Source of the DNA: Dolomitihabitans soli
GTDB lineage: Bacteria > Actinomycetota > Actinomycetes > Streptosporangiales > Streptosporangiaceae
DNA: 36,491 nt
Assembly: GCF_022213955.1 (NCBI RefSeq)
Contig: NZ_JAKNTW010000049.1
Span: 1 to 36,491 of the forward strand
Direction of reading: 5' to 3'
The translations under genes were made by a program, and so were the position numbers. Shown here one piece after another: positions 1 through 7,611 of the stretch. Numbering within the stretch: position 1 is the stretch's first letter; every line of letters starts with the position of its first letter. The notes beneath the pieces are model-generated. The model searched no databases. It was given only the letters and a program-made list of their open reading frames with translations, and had not been told where the DNA came from.

Positions 1-1
1 G

Positions 2-148
2 AACCTCGAAGTCGGCTACAACGCGCTGCACCAGCGTCTCGGATACGACATTCCCTATGCCGAGACGTGGGTGAAGCAGAAGCGCCCGGTCGGTGCCTCG
101 CGCTTCCTGGCCTGGGAGACCCTCACCCACGCGAAGAACCCGGGTTAA
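2..148 (+). CDS. C-terminal end of an unidentified protein (partial)
   Basis: An open frame runs from the window edge to a TAA at 146-148 and gives 48 residues with actinobacterial codon use (mostly G/C third positions). It is therefore probably the true 3' end of a gene that starts before the window. The visible part is rich in aromatic and basic residues, contains LGYDIPYAETW near its middle and ends in HAKNPG. I do not recognise the family. It is followed after 6 bases by an FG-GAP-like relic, so a secreted or repeat-containing gene may once have lain here, but the stop codon separates the two. Confidence 0.45.
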   Translation, partial: NLEVGYNALHQRLGYDIPYAETWVKQKRPVGASRFLAWETLTHAKNPG

Positions 149-154
149 GCCGCG

Positions 155-271
155 ATGAGTGGATCGGCCACGCCGGACTTCAACTCCGACGGCGTGGCCG
201 ACATCTTCTCGGCCGCCACCGGAACGCTGACGGTCCGGAACAGCGAAAGCGGCAACAAGTTCGGCACGCCG
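155..271 (+). pseudogene. FG-GAP/VCBS-repeat relic
   Basis: Translation from the ATG at 155 begins MSGSATPDFNSDGVADIFSA and continues with a TGTLTVRN segment and FGTP. The D-F-N-x-D-G-x-A-D-I/L pattern followed by G-x-L-x-V is the calcium-loop signature of FG-GAP repeats, seen in integrin-like and secreted actinobacterial proteins. Only one repeat is present. After about residue 39 the frame turns into low-complexity His/Arg/Pro sequence, so this is a broken-off piece and not a complete protein. The same frame happens to stay open into the TmrB-like gene, but that gene has its own start at 380. Confidence 0.55.
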
Positions 272-379
272 TCAAAGCCACATCACCGCCACCCGGCTAA
301 CCGCCATCGGGCTGTGCACGTTTACGCGTACTCGCCTCCGCAGCGGGAGGTGTACGCCGACACCTATAGGCTCCTTTGC

Positions 380-925
380 ATGATCATCTGGCTGAACGGA
401 ACCTTCGGCGCAGGCAAAACAACCACCGCAGCGGAACTCGTCGAGATCGTGCCGACGGCAACGATCTTCGATGCCGAGCAAGTCGGTTTTATGTTGCGTC
501 ACGTGCAGAGCCTGCCGCGGGTCGGCGACTTCCAGCACTGGCCCCCTTGGCGAGGGCTGGTCGTCCAGACGGCCACCCACCTGCTGGACTATCTCGGTGG
601 AGTGCTCGTCATCCCCCAGACGGTCCTGATCGAGAAGTACTGGACGGAGATTCGTGCAGGCCTGGACAAGGCTGGCATTCCCCTCCGGCACTTCCTGCTA
701 CACACCGACAGTGACACCCTTGCCCACCGCATCGAGACCGACCTCATCGAGACCGTTGCCCGCCAGTGGCGGCTGGAGCACCTTCCGCAATACCAGAAAG
801 CCCTTCCCTGGCTGCGGCGCGAAGCGAAGGTAGTCGACACCTCCGCTCTCCTTCCGAAACAGGTGGCCGAGGTCGTCGCGACGAAGGCGGGGATTGGCGA
901 CACTCGCACACGTTTAGACAGTTGA
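380..925 (+). CDS. TmrB-like AAA/P-loop ATP-binding protein (possible nucleoside-antibiotic resistance)
   Basis: This encodes 181 residues. It opens with MIIWLNGTFGAGKTTTAAEL: a beta strand running straight into a Walker A loop, G7-x-x-G-A-G-K-T14. This is the layout of TmrB, the tunicamycin-resistance protein of Bacillus, and of related chloramphenicol-phosphotransferase-like kinases. Further matches to the TmrB pattern are the D-x-E-x-x-G-F-M-L-R stretch at about 31-40, F-Q-x-W-P-P-W at 51-57, and an I-P-Q-T-V strand at about 78-82. The length is close to that of TmrB (about 200 residues). The start at 380 is chosen because the fold begins there; upstream codons in the same frame belong to the FG-GAP relic. 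A weak AGG lies at 368-370. It stands alone, and the substrate cannot be read from sequence. Confidence 0.75.
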   Translation: MIIWLNGTFGAGKTTTAAELVEIVPTATIFDAEQVGFMLRHVQSLPRVGDFQHWPPWRGLVVQTATHLLDYLGGVLVIPQTVLIEKYWTEIRAGLDKAGIPLRHFLLHTDSDTLAHRIETDLIETVARQWRLEHLPQYQKALPWLRREAKVVDTSALLPKQVAEVVATKAGIGDTRTRLDS

Positions 926-1306
926 TCTTCGGCTGGGTACTGCCAACCTCGATGACGCAAACACCGGTATTTCGAAACCCATCGAAGTGACAGTGCCCAG
1001 GTCAGGAGCAGGTCCCACTGTCATCTTCGCTGCGTCCAGACATTCGTTGTTGTCTGGCCCCGTGAAGTTGGCAGGACGGCACTGAAGTTGGCAGTAGTGC
1101 CTTGTACGACCGAGTTTTGCGGACTGGAGGGTGATGGCTGCCTTGCCTCGGCGGTCGGCGTTGGTGGTCGATCCTGTGTCTGGCGAGCCACGGACAGGCG
1201 CCCACGTGATCGCCTCCGGGGGCAGCTCCGCGCGTGCCGCAGGGGTGCAGACCCTGGGCGTCCGCGAAATCCTCGCCGGTATGGCCAAGCCACTCAGAGT
1301 GCGCGG
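926..1306. other. Gene-free stretch between the TmrB-like gene and the SARP regulator
   Basis: About 380 bases without a convincing gene. The part at 926-1130 is less GC-rich than the rest and holds a 12-base repeat (1063-1094). The part at 1131-1306 has an open plus-strand frame that continues antisense to the SARP gene, but I recognise no family in it. Confidence 0.4.
1063..1094 (+). repeat. Two direct copies of a 12-base motif, 20-base period
   Basis: TGAAGTTGGCAG occurs at 1063-1074 and again, exactly, at 1083-1094. A start-to-start distance of 20 bases is about two helical turns, as in operator or iteron-like sites, but the pair could also be the relic of a mobile-element end. No transposase is adjacent. 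Confidence 0.4.
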
Positions 1307-4300
1307 TCAAGGCGCGTCGGACAGCCAAGTCCCGGCGAGGCGCGCGGCCTCCTGCGGGGTCAGTTTCGTGCCGCGCAGGAACGCCTCGGCGTGCGCGGCC
1401 TCACCCAGGACGGCTCTCGTCACCGCCATGATCCGATCCACGTCACCACGTTCGGCACGCGGCAGCGGCGCGCCCACGCTTCGCCGCGCCGCGTCCGCCG
1501 CGCCGAGCAGCAGTGTCGCGCTCTCGGCTCGGCCCGCGTCCCCGGACAGTGCCGCCGCGCCCGCCAGTCCTTCCAAGGACAGGGCCACTGCCCGCGGCTC
1601 CCCGATCGACCGGGCGACCTCCAGGCCGCGCAGCTGATGGTCCGCGGCGCGCGCCGCATCCCCGCGCAGCTCGGCGGTGAAGCCCAGCTCGACCAGCAGC
1701 AGGTGCTCGCCGGCCGCCGAGGACATGAGCTCGTCGCGGAGCCGGATCAGGTACGTCTCCGCCGCGTCGAGGTCGCCGGAACGGCGGGTCCCGAGGGCGA
1801 GCCCCATGACCGCGTGCACCTCACCGTAGACGTAGCCCTGCTCCACGGCCAGCCGCAGGGCCCTTTCGTGCAGGTCATGGGCACGATCCCAGTCATGGGA
1901 GAGCAGCGCCAGCCGACCGAGCCCGGAGTGGCGGGCGGCGACTTCCGCCGCCAGCCCCAGTTCCTGGGCGATGCGCAGCCCTTCGGTCTGGCGGCGGGCG
2001 GCCTCGGTGTAGTCACCCTTGATCTCGGCGAGCGTGGAGAGCGGTGACACGGTCTGCAACTCGCCCCAGCGGTCCCCGAGCTCGTGGAAGAGCGCGGCGC
2101 TACGCAGGCCGTCCCGTGCGACGGCGTCGAGGTCGCCACGAGCCAGCGCGTTCATGGCTCGCAGCCCGAGTACGGCCGCGGTGCCCCATTCATCGGCGGC
2201 CAGGAGGTCGAGCGCATGGGCGTTGACCTCCTCGCTGGCGTCCGGGAGCCCGGCGTGAAAAAGGCCGTACGCGTGCAGCCACAACGCCCGGCCCCGCCGT
2301 ACCGGGACGTCGATCCCGGAGGGCGGCGACGGCCGTGGGCTGGAGCGGTCGCCGGTCAGCAGCGTGAACGCGCCTTCCAGCACGCGCAGCTCGGCGGCCT
2401 CAGGGGCGACGGCGAGCACCGCCGACAGGGCGCGGCGGCCCTCGCTCAGCCGGCCGCGCAGCAGCCACCACCAGCAGAGGGCGGTGGCCAGCCGGGCGGC
2501 CGCATCAGGTAGGACCGCCTCCTGGAGCGCCGACCGGAAGTTGGCGGCTTCCGCGTCGAGGCGGTCAAGCCACGCCTGCTGCCGTGGGCCGCGGAGCAGG
2601 GGCTCGGCCTGTTCGGCGAGGTTCAGATAGTGGCGCAGATGCCGCTCGCGGACCCCGGCGAGTTCCTCCGCCTCGCGCAGGCGCTCCATCGCGTACGCGG
2701 CCACCGATTCGAGCAGCCGGTAGCGCGGCCCCGCCGGGCCGTCGGCCATGACGACCAAGGACCGGTCGACCAGGCGGGTCACCAGGTCGAGCACCTCCTC
2801 CCGGGGCACTCCGGCCCCCGCGCACACCGCCTCGGCCGCGTCCAGTGTGCAACCGCCGGCGGGTACGGCCAGGCGGCTCAGCACCACCCGCTCCGGCTCG
2901 CTGAGCAGCTCCCAGCTCCAGTCGATCATCGCCCGCAGGGTCTGCTGCCGTGCCGGGGCCCCCCGCTGTCCGCCCGTGAGCACCCGGAACCGGTTCTCGA
3001 GCCGCGCCGCCAGCTCCCGCGCTCCCAGGCCCCGCACCCGGGTCGCCGCCAGTTCGAGTGCGAGTGGGATGCCATCGAGGCGGCGGCAGATCTCGGCCAC
3101 CGCCTCGCGGGTCTCGCCGTCGAGAGCGAAGCCCGGGGCGGACGCGGTGGCCCGCTCGGTGAACAGCCGGATCGCGTCGTCAGGTTGGAGCGGCTCGACC
3201 GAATACAGGGTCTCGCCCGCCAGGCCGAGTGGCTCTCGGCTGGTGGCCAGGACGCCCGCCCCCGGCGCGGTGCGCAGCAGCAGATCCGCGAGCTCGGCGG
3301 CCGGCTCGATGACCTGTTCGCAATTGTCGAGCACGAGCAGGATCCGGCGCGCGCGCAGGGCGGCGGCGAGCCGGTCGGCGGGCGCCCGGGCCGTACCGGG
3401 GCCAGGCGGGCCGGCCGGGACGTCTCCGCTGAGGCCGAGCGTGGCCGCGACCGCCTGCGCGAGGTCGGCCACGCTCCCGCGCTGGTCGGCGAGCTCGACC
3501 AGCCAAACCCCATCGGGGAAGCGCGGCCCCCGCGACGAGCCTTCCAGCGGCGCTCGCGCCGCGACCCGTGTCGCGACCTCCACCGCGACCCGCGTCTTGC
3601 CCACCCCGCCCGGCCCGATCAGCGTGACCAGGCGGGCGCCACCGAGGAGCCTGTCGACCTCCTCCAGGGCATGCTGGCGCCCGACCAGGGCGGTGAGCTG
3701 GGCGGGAAGATTCGTCAGGGGGCGATCAGGGACGCCAGGAGACGGGCCGAGCGACGCGTCCTGGCGCAGGATCGCCTGGTGGAGCGCGGCCAGCTCCGGG
3801 CTGGGGTCAACGCCGAGCTCGTCCGCCAGCCGGTGGCGCAGCTCCGCGTACGAGGCCAGCGCCTCGCTCTGGCGGCCGGCCAGGTAGAGGGCCCGAAGCT
3901 GGACGGCGCGCAGCCGTTCACGCAGCGGATGGCGGGCCACCAGACCGGCGAGCTCCCCGGTGAGCAGGAGGTGGTCGCCCGCGGCCAGGCGGGTCTCGGC
4001 TTGCTCCTCCACGACGGCGAGGCGCTGTTCGGTCAAGCGGTGCGCCGCCGCGCGGACGAACTCCTCGTCGGCGAAATCGGCGTACGCCGGCCCGCGCCAC
4101 AGTTCTAGCGCCTCGGTGAGCAGCGCGGCCCGCGTCGCCGGGTCGGCGGAGCGGGCCCCGGCCACCAGGGCCAGGAACCGGTCCGCGTCCACCTCGTCGG
4201 TCGGGCCGAGGCGCAGCAGGTAGCCCGGCGCCTGGTAGGCCACGCGGTCGCGGCCGACAGCCCGGCGCAGCTGGGAGACCTTGGCCTGCAGGGCGTTGGC

Positions 4301-4477
4301 GGGGTTGCCCGGCGGCTGCGCCCCCCACAGGTCGTCGATGAGCCGATCGGCGGCGACCGGCTGCCCCTCGTGCACGAGCAGATCGGCGAGCAGCGCCCTG
4401 ACCTTGACTTCGAGGACCTTGACCGGCCGGCCCTCGTCGTCCTGCACCATCAGTGGACCAAGCACTCCGAACCGCAC
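1307..4477 (-). CDS. Large SARP/AfsR-type transcriptional regulator (DNA-binding + BTAD + NB-ARC ATPase + helical repeats)
   Basis: About 1056 residues. Domain order: an OmpR-like winged helix starting VRFGVLGPLMV (residues 1-90); a bacterial transcriptional activator domain (about 95-240) containing ELWRGPAYADF and ending near DELGVDPSPELAALHQ; an NB-ARC-type NTPase from about 265, with Walker A GPGGVGKT and a Walker B-like ILLVLDNCEQV; then a long Ala/Leu/Arg-rich TPR-like half. This is the layout of AfsR/LuxR-like activators of secondary metabolism or stress genes. The GTG at 4477 is chosen because the family starts M/V-R-F-G-V-L-G-P; in-frame starts at 4486 (GTG) and 4513 (ATG) are possible. 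Upstream codons carry a partial copy of the same N-terminus. It is divergent from the ene-reductase at 4587, a natural candidate target. Confidence 0.88.
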   Translation of the reverse strand: MRFGVLGPLMVQDDEGRPVKVLEVKVRALLADLLVHEGQPVAADRLIDDLWGAQPPGNPANALQAKVSQLRRAVGRDRVAYQAPGYLLRLGPTDEVDADRFLALVAGARSADPATRAALLTEALELWRGPAYADFADEEFVRAAAHRLTEQRLAVVEEQAETRLAAGDHLLLTGELAGLVARHPLRERLRAVQLRALYLAGRQSEALASYAELRHRLADELGVDPSPELAALHQAILRQDASLGPSPGVPDRPLTNLPAQLTALVGRQHALEEVDRLLGGARLVTLIGPGGVGKTRVAVEVATRVAARAPLEGSSRGPRFPDGVWLVELADQRGSVADLAQAVAATLGLSGDVPAGPPGPGTARAPADRLAAALRARRILLVLDNCEQVIEPAAELADLLLRTAPGAGVLATSREPLGLAGETLYSVEPLQPDDAIRLFTERATASAPGFALDGETREAVAEICRRLDGIPLALELAATRVRGLGARELAARLENRFRVLTGGQRGAPARQQTLRAMIDWSWELLSEPERVVLSRLAVPAGGCTLDAAEAVCAGAGVPREEVLDLVTRLVDRSLVVMADGPAGPRYRLLESVAAYAMERLREAEELAGVRERHLRHYLNLAEQAEPLLRGPRQQAWLDRLDAEAANFRSALQEAVLPDAAARLATALCWWWLLRGRLSEGRRALSAVLAVAPEAAELRVLEGAFTLLTGDRSSPRPSPPSGIDVPVRRGRALWLHAYGLFHAGLPDASEEVNAHALDLLAADEWGTAAVLGLRAMNALARGDLDAVARDGLRSAALFHELGDRWGELQTVSPLSTLAEIKGDYTEAARRQTEGLRIAQELGLAAEVAARHSGLGRLALLSHDWDRAHDLHERALRLAVEQGYVYGEVHAVMGLALGTRRSGDLDAAETYLIRLRDELMSSAAGEHLLLVELGFTAELRGDAARAADHQLRGLEVARSIGEPRAVALSLEGLAGAAALSGDAGRAESATLLLGAADAARRSVGAPLPRAERGDVDRIMAVTRAVLGEAAHAEAFLRGTKLTPQEAARLAGTWLSDAP

Positions 4478-4541
4478 AGTGGCCACCGTACACAGGGCCG
4501 GGCGGCGGACCATCAGCGGACCATCAGGCACTCCGAAGCGC
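4446..4541 (-). repeat. Imperfect ~30-base direct repeat duplicating the SARP start region
   Basis: Bases 4446-4475 and 4509-4541 are two copies of one sequence: ACCATCAGYGGACCA, then GCACTCCGAA, then SCGC, with a 3-base insertion in the second copy. Read on the minus strand in one frame they give RFGVL-GPLMV (the true N-terminus) and RFGVPDGPLMV (upstream copy). The repeat lies at the SARP start and within the divergent promoter region. Confidence 0.8.
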
Positions 4542-4586
4542 TCAGGAGCACAGTCGTCACTGCCACAGAACATGAGAGATCGGACG

Positions 4587-5717
4587 ATGACCATGTCAAG
4601 CGCAGCGTTGACCTCCCGCCTGTTCGAACCCGCCAGGCTCGGCGCCCTGCACCTGCCCAACCGGCTGGTGATGGCGCCGCTGACGCGCAACCGCGCGTCA
4701 GCCGACGGCGTCCCCGAGCCGATCATGGCGACGTACTACGCCCAGCGCGCGTCCGCCGGGCTGATCATCGCCGAGGCCAGCACACCGAACGCGGTCGGGC
4801 AGACCTATCCCAACATTCCCGCCATCTATAACGACGCGCACGTGGCCGGCTGGCGGCGCGTCACCGGAGCGGTGCGCGCCGCGGGCGGCACGATGTTCCT
4901 GCAGTTGCAGCACGGCGGCCGGATCGGTCACCCGGACACCACCGGGCTGATGCCGCTCGCGCCCTCGCCGGTGGCGTTCCCCGACCCGATCTTCACCCCT
5001 GGCGGCTCCAGGCCGGGGGTCGTGCCCCGCGAGATGACCGTCGCGGAGATCCGATCCACCGTGGCCGACTTCGCCGCCGCCGCCCGGCGCGCCATCGACG
5101 CCGGGTTCGAGGGGGTGGAGGTGCACGGCGGCAACGGCTACCTCATCCACCAGTTCCTTTCGGAGGCCACCAACCACCGCGCCGACGCCTACGGCGGCTC
5201 GGCGGCCGGCCGCATCCGCTTCGCGGTCGAGGTGGTCGAGGCCGTCGCCGACGCGATCGGTCCCGCGCGGGTGGGCCTGCGCATCGCACCCGGTGTCACG
5301 GCCAACGCCATGCGCGAGCACGACATCGAGCGCGTCTATCCCGCGCTCGTCCACACGCTGGCGAACACGGGCCTGGCCTACCTGCACGTCGTGTTCGCCG
5401 ACCCCACACAGCCCTTGTTCCACCGCATCCGCGGCGACTGGCCGACCGTGCTGATCGCCAACCCGGCGCTGCCCTGGCCGACCCCGTTCCCTGCAGACGG
5501 CGGCCGGCACGCGGGCGAGCGGCTGCTCGCGGCGGGCGCCGACCTGATCTCGCTTGGCCGGGCGTTCCTAGCCAACCCCGACCTGGTCGAACGGTTCCGT
5601 CACGGCGCGCCGCTCAACCCGGTGCGCCCGGAGCACTGGTACGGGGGTGGCGAGCTCGGATACACCGACTACCCGGTGCTGGCCGCCCAGGAAGAGCGCG
5701 ACCCGGTCGTGGTCTGA
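4587..5717 (+). CDS. Old Yellow Enzyme-type FMN ene-reductase
   Basis: 376 residues forming one TIM-barrel flavin oxidoreductase of the OYE/NADH:flavin family (alkene reductase, N-ethylmaleimide-reductase-like). Supporting motifs are F-E-P near residue 13, L-P-N-R-L-V-M-A-P-L-T-R-N-R at 23-36, Q-L-Q-H-G-G-R at about 106-112, and the active-site segment H180-G-G-N183-G-Y185, where H/N bind the substrate carbonyl and Tyr is the proton donor. The C-terminus has Y-G-G-G followed by G-Y-T-D-Y-P, typical of the family. The enzyme should reduce activated C=C bonds of enones with NAD(P)H in the cytosol. ATGs at 4572, 4587 and 4593 are all in frame; 4587 is chosen, without a clear Shine-Dalgarno. The gene is divergent from the SARP gene with about 110 bases between starts. 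Confidence 0.92.
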   Translation: MTMSSAALTSRLFEPARLGALHLPNRLVMAPLTRNRASADGVPEPIMATYYAQRASAGLIIAEASTPNAVGQTYPNIPAIYNDAHVAGWRRVTGAVRAAGGTMFLQLQHGGRIGHPDTTGLMPLAPSPVAFPDPIFTPGGSRPGVVPREMTVAEIRSTVADFAAAARRAIDAGFEGVEVHGGNGYLIHQFLSEATNHRADAYGGSAAGRIRFAVEVVEAVADAIGPARVGLRIAPGVTANAMREHDIERVYPALVHTLANTGLAYLHVVFADPTQPLFHRIRGDWPTVLIANPALPWPTPFPADGGRHAGERLLAAGADLISLGRAFLANPDLVERFRHGAPLNPVRPEHWYGGGELGYTDYPVLAAQEERDPVVV

Positions 5718-5730
5718 TCGCCTCCCGCTC

Positions 5731-5787
5731 GATCGCCTCACGCTGCCGTACGGCAGCGTCGCGCCCCTGGAGATGTGTGAGGCGATC
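5731..5787 (+). terminator. Nested inverted repeats downstream of the ene-reductase
   Basis: GATCGCCTCAC at 5731-5741 is matched by GTGAGGCGATC at 5777-5787 (11/11). Between them lies a perfect 20-base palindrome, ACGCTGCCGTACGGCAGCGT, at 5740-5759. It starts 14 bases after the ene-reductase stop. There is no U-tract, so this is a GC-rich hairpin-type terminator or a protein-binding site. Confidence 0.5.
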
Positions 5788-5864
5788 AAGGGTGCCTCGG
5801 CCTGACCGGGCCGGATCCTTGCGCCCTTCGACTTCGCCGAGCCGGCCATCGCTGTCCAGAGTTG

Positions 5865-5893
5865 TCAAGCGATCTGGCTGGTCAGTCGCTTGA
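5865..5893. promoter_or_regulatory. Inverted repeat upstream of the luciferase-like gene (candidate operator)
   Basis: TCAAGCGA (5865-5872) and TCGCTTGA (5886-5893) form an 8/8 inverted repeat with a 13-base spacer, about 150 bases before the start at 6040. The surrounding 5718-6039 stretch is otherwise without a gene. Confidence 0.35.
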
Positions 5894-6039
5894 AGGTGGT
5901 CAAGCCAAGTCAGGCACGTAGGCTGGCCGCGATTGATCCGTCTGGCGTCTGACGAACGAGTGTTCTCGTCGTCCTGGCTGTTTCATGAGGAGCAGGGTCA
6001 TCGCACGGTCCTGAACGTCCATCAACCGGCGGAGGCATC

Positions 6040-7077
6040 ATGCGCAAAGGCATCGTGGTCGCTGCACAACCTGGTGTGGAGGAACTGGCCGCGCAGGCCG
6101 AGGAGTTGGGCTTCAGCAGCTTCTGGGTCTACGACACACCCATGCTCCACGGCGATCCGTTCGTGGCGTTGAGCTTGTGCGCGAAGGTCACCAGCCGTAT
6201 CAAGCTCGGCGTCGGCGTGACCTCACCGGCGTTGCGGTCGTTACCGGCTGCGGCGAGCGCTTTCGCCAGCCTCAACGCGCTGGCGCCAGGCCGGATCATC
6301 TGCGGCGTCGGCACCGGCAACACCGCCCGGCGCGCCCTGGGAATGCTGCCGGCCACGACGGCCGAACTCGAGAGGTTCACCGCCGGGCTGCAGGAATTGT
6401 GCGCCGGAGGCACCGTCGAGTACCGCGAGGGTGACCGGGTCCGCGACATCCGGCTCCTGCATGCCGGGCAGCACGTGAACACCACTGACCCCATCGAGTT
6501 CCTGGTGGCCGCGACCGGTCTGAAGGCCGCCGCCGTCGCCGGCCGTCGCGGCATCGGCATCATCTCCTTCGGCCTCCTGGATCCTGCGGCCTGGAGCGCG
6601 TTCCACCACGCTCGCGGGCAGGCCGCGGGTGCGCCTCGTGACGTCGACTCCTACGTCATGACCTCGCTGCACGTGCTCGACGAGGGCGAGGCCCCCTACG
6701 GCGACGCAGTCCGGGACGCGACGGGTCACATCGTCATGTCGCTGTTGACCTTCGCCGCCGATGCACCCACGTTCGCCGAAGAACTTGGCGCTGAGGAACG
6801 CGACGCGGTGCGGTCACTCCTCCACCGGCGGGGCACCACGACCGTCGCGCCGGACCGGCACACTGCGCTATACCCCCACTATCTGGGGCGCATCGCGCCG
6901 GCAGACCGGGACCTGATCCTGCCGTCGCTGATCGACGCGCTGGCCCTGGTCGGAACGCGGGACGACCTTCTCGCTCGCATCGCCACTCTGGAACAAGCCG
7001 GGATCAACGAGATCGTCATTCAGCCGGTGATCGATCCATCGACGGAGATAGCCGAGTTCGCGAAGCTGACCACCTGA
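6040..7077 (+). CDS. LLM-class (luciferase-like, F420- or FMN-dependent) oxidoreductase
   Basis: 345 residues. The N-terminus has the luciferase-like TIM-barrel pattern: E-L-A-A-Q-A-E-E-L-G-F-S-S-F-W-V-Y-D at about 10-28, then I-K-L-G-V-G-V-T-S-P at about 51-60, followed by L-A-P-G-R-I-I-C-G-V-G-T-G-N. This resembles actinobacterial F420-dependent N5,N10-methylene-H4MPT-reductase-like enzymes. The product is a cytosolic flavin or deazaflavin oxidoreductase of unknown substrate. The start is set by a GGAGG four to five bases before the ATG. It follows the ene-reductase on the same strand, but 322 bases and a strong inverted repeat separate them, so it probably has its own promoter. FMN versus F420 use cannot be settled from what I can see. 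Confidence 0.85.
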   Translation: MRKGIVVAAQPGVEELAAQAEELGFSSFWVYDTPMLHGDPFVALSLCAKVTSRIKLGVGVTSPALRSLPAAASAFASLNALAPGRIICGVGTGNTARRALGMLPATTAELERFTAGLQELCAGGTVEYREGDRVRDIRLLHAGQHVNTTDPIEFLVAATGLKAAAVAGRRGIGIISFGLLDPAAWSAFHHARGQAAGAPRDVDSYVMTSLHVLDEGEAPYGDAVRDATGHIVMSLLTFAADAPTFAEELGAEERDAVRSLLHRRGTTTVAPDRHTALYPHYLGRIAPADRDLILPSLIDALALVGTRDDLLARIATLEQAGINEIVIQPVIDPSTEIAEFAKLTT

Positions 7078-7096
7078 GCCGCTCGGCGGCGGGCCG

Positions 7097-7288
7097 GTGG
7101 GCATGAACGTCCGCTCGTCCTTCGACGAAGGCGGAACCTGGCGCACCTACAACAACACTGTGGGCAACGGCGGCGTCCGTATCGACGACGACCATGCCGA
7201 ATATTCGGACATGACGCTCATCGGCAACGGCGCGATCGGCGTCCTGTACGAGGCCGGTGCGGCCCGCTTCCGGGACGAGATCCGCTAG
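7097..7288 (+). pseudogene. Sialidase (BNR-repeat neuraminidase) C-terminal relic
   Basis: The translation reads V-R-S-S-F-D-E-G-G-T-W, an Asp-box type S-x-D-x-G-x-T-W element, then a short divergent stretch, then E-Y-S-D-M-T-L-I-G-N-G-A-I-G-V-L-Y-E-A-G and F-R-D-E-I-R. This matches the last blades of bacterial sialidases, where Y-S-D, G-x-L-Y-E-x-G and D-x-I-R-F-A normally precede the end. It has no N-terminal part, no catalytic domain and no secretion signal, and stops with TAG after E-I-R, so it is a 60-residue fossil. A ribosome site is not evident. Confidence 0.65.
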
Positions 7289-7300
7289 AACTGGTTCTGG

Positions 7301-7312
7301 GAGAGCGCTCTC
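7301..7312. promoter_or_regulatory. Perfect 12-base palindrome GAGAGCGCTCTC
   Basis: It lies 12 bases after the sialidase relic in a region with no gene up to 7611. The centre AGCGCT resembles LacI-family operators found near sugar-hydrolase genes in actinomycetes (of the G-A-G-C-G-C-T-C type). This may be an orphan operator left from lost glycosidase genes. The rest of 7313-7611 shows only two small hairpins (7439-7455, 7464-7477). Confidence 0.3.
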
Positions 7313-7611
7313 GTCCTCCCGGAATCCCACGGGGCGATGCGGGGTGCGATCTTCGCCGCGATGCGTCTCGGCGGTGACCGCCCGGGCGGGGGAGGCACCG
7401 GGCTTGGCGTACCGGGGCGGACCCGATCAGGTGCCGTCCTCGGGATCGCCCCGAGATCGTCCTCAGGGATCGCCCTGGCCCTTCCCTGAATCGGCCTGCG
7501 CAGCCGTTACAGGCTTGATGGGCTGGCTACCGTGGGGACCGCGGGTGGAGAGCCTGCGATTGATAGAGGTTCGCTTGGATCGGCGAGCCAGGAAATCAGT
7601 GAGGTAATGCA

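Noticed and set aside
2630-4108. Long plus-strand open frame (492 residues) opposite the SARP gene
   Set aside because: It is Arg/Ala/Gly-rich without motifs and mirrors the codon bias of the SARP gene on the other strand.
7439-7477. Two small hairpins with GATC-containing loops before the ABC permease
   Set aside because: Stems of 5-6 pairs are expected by chance in such GC-rich DNA.
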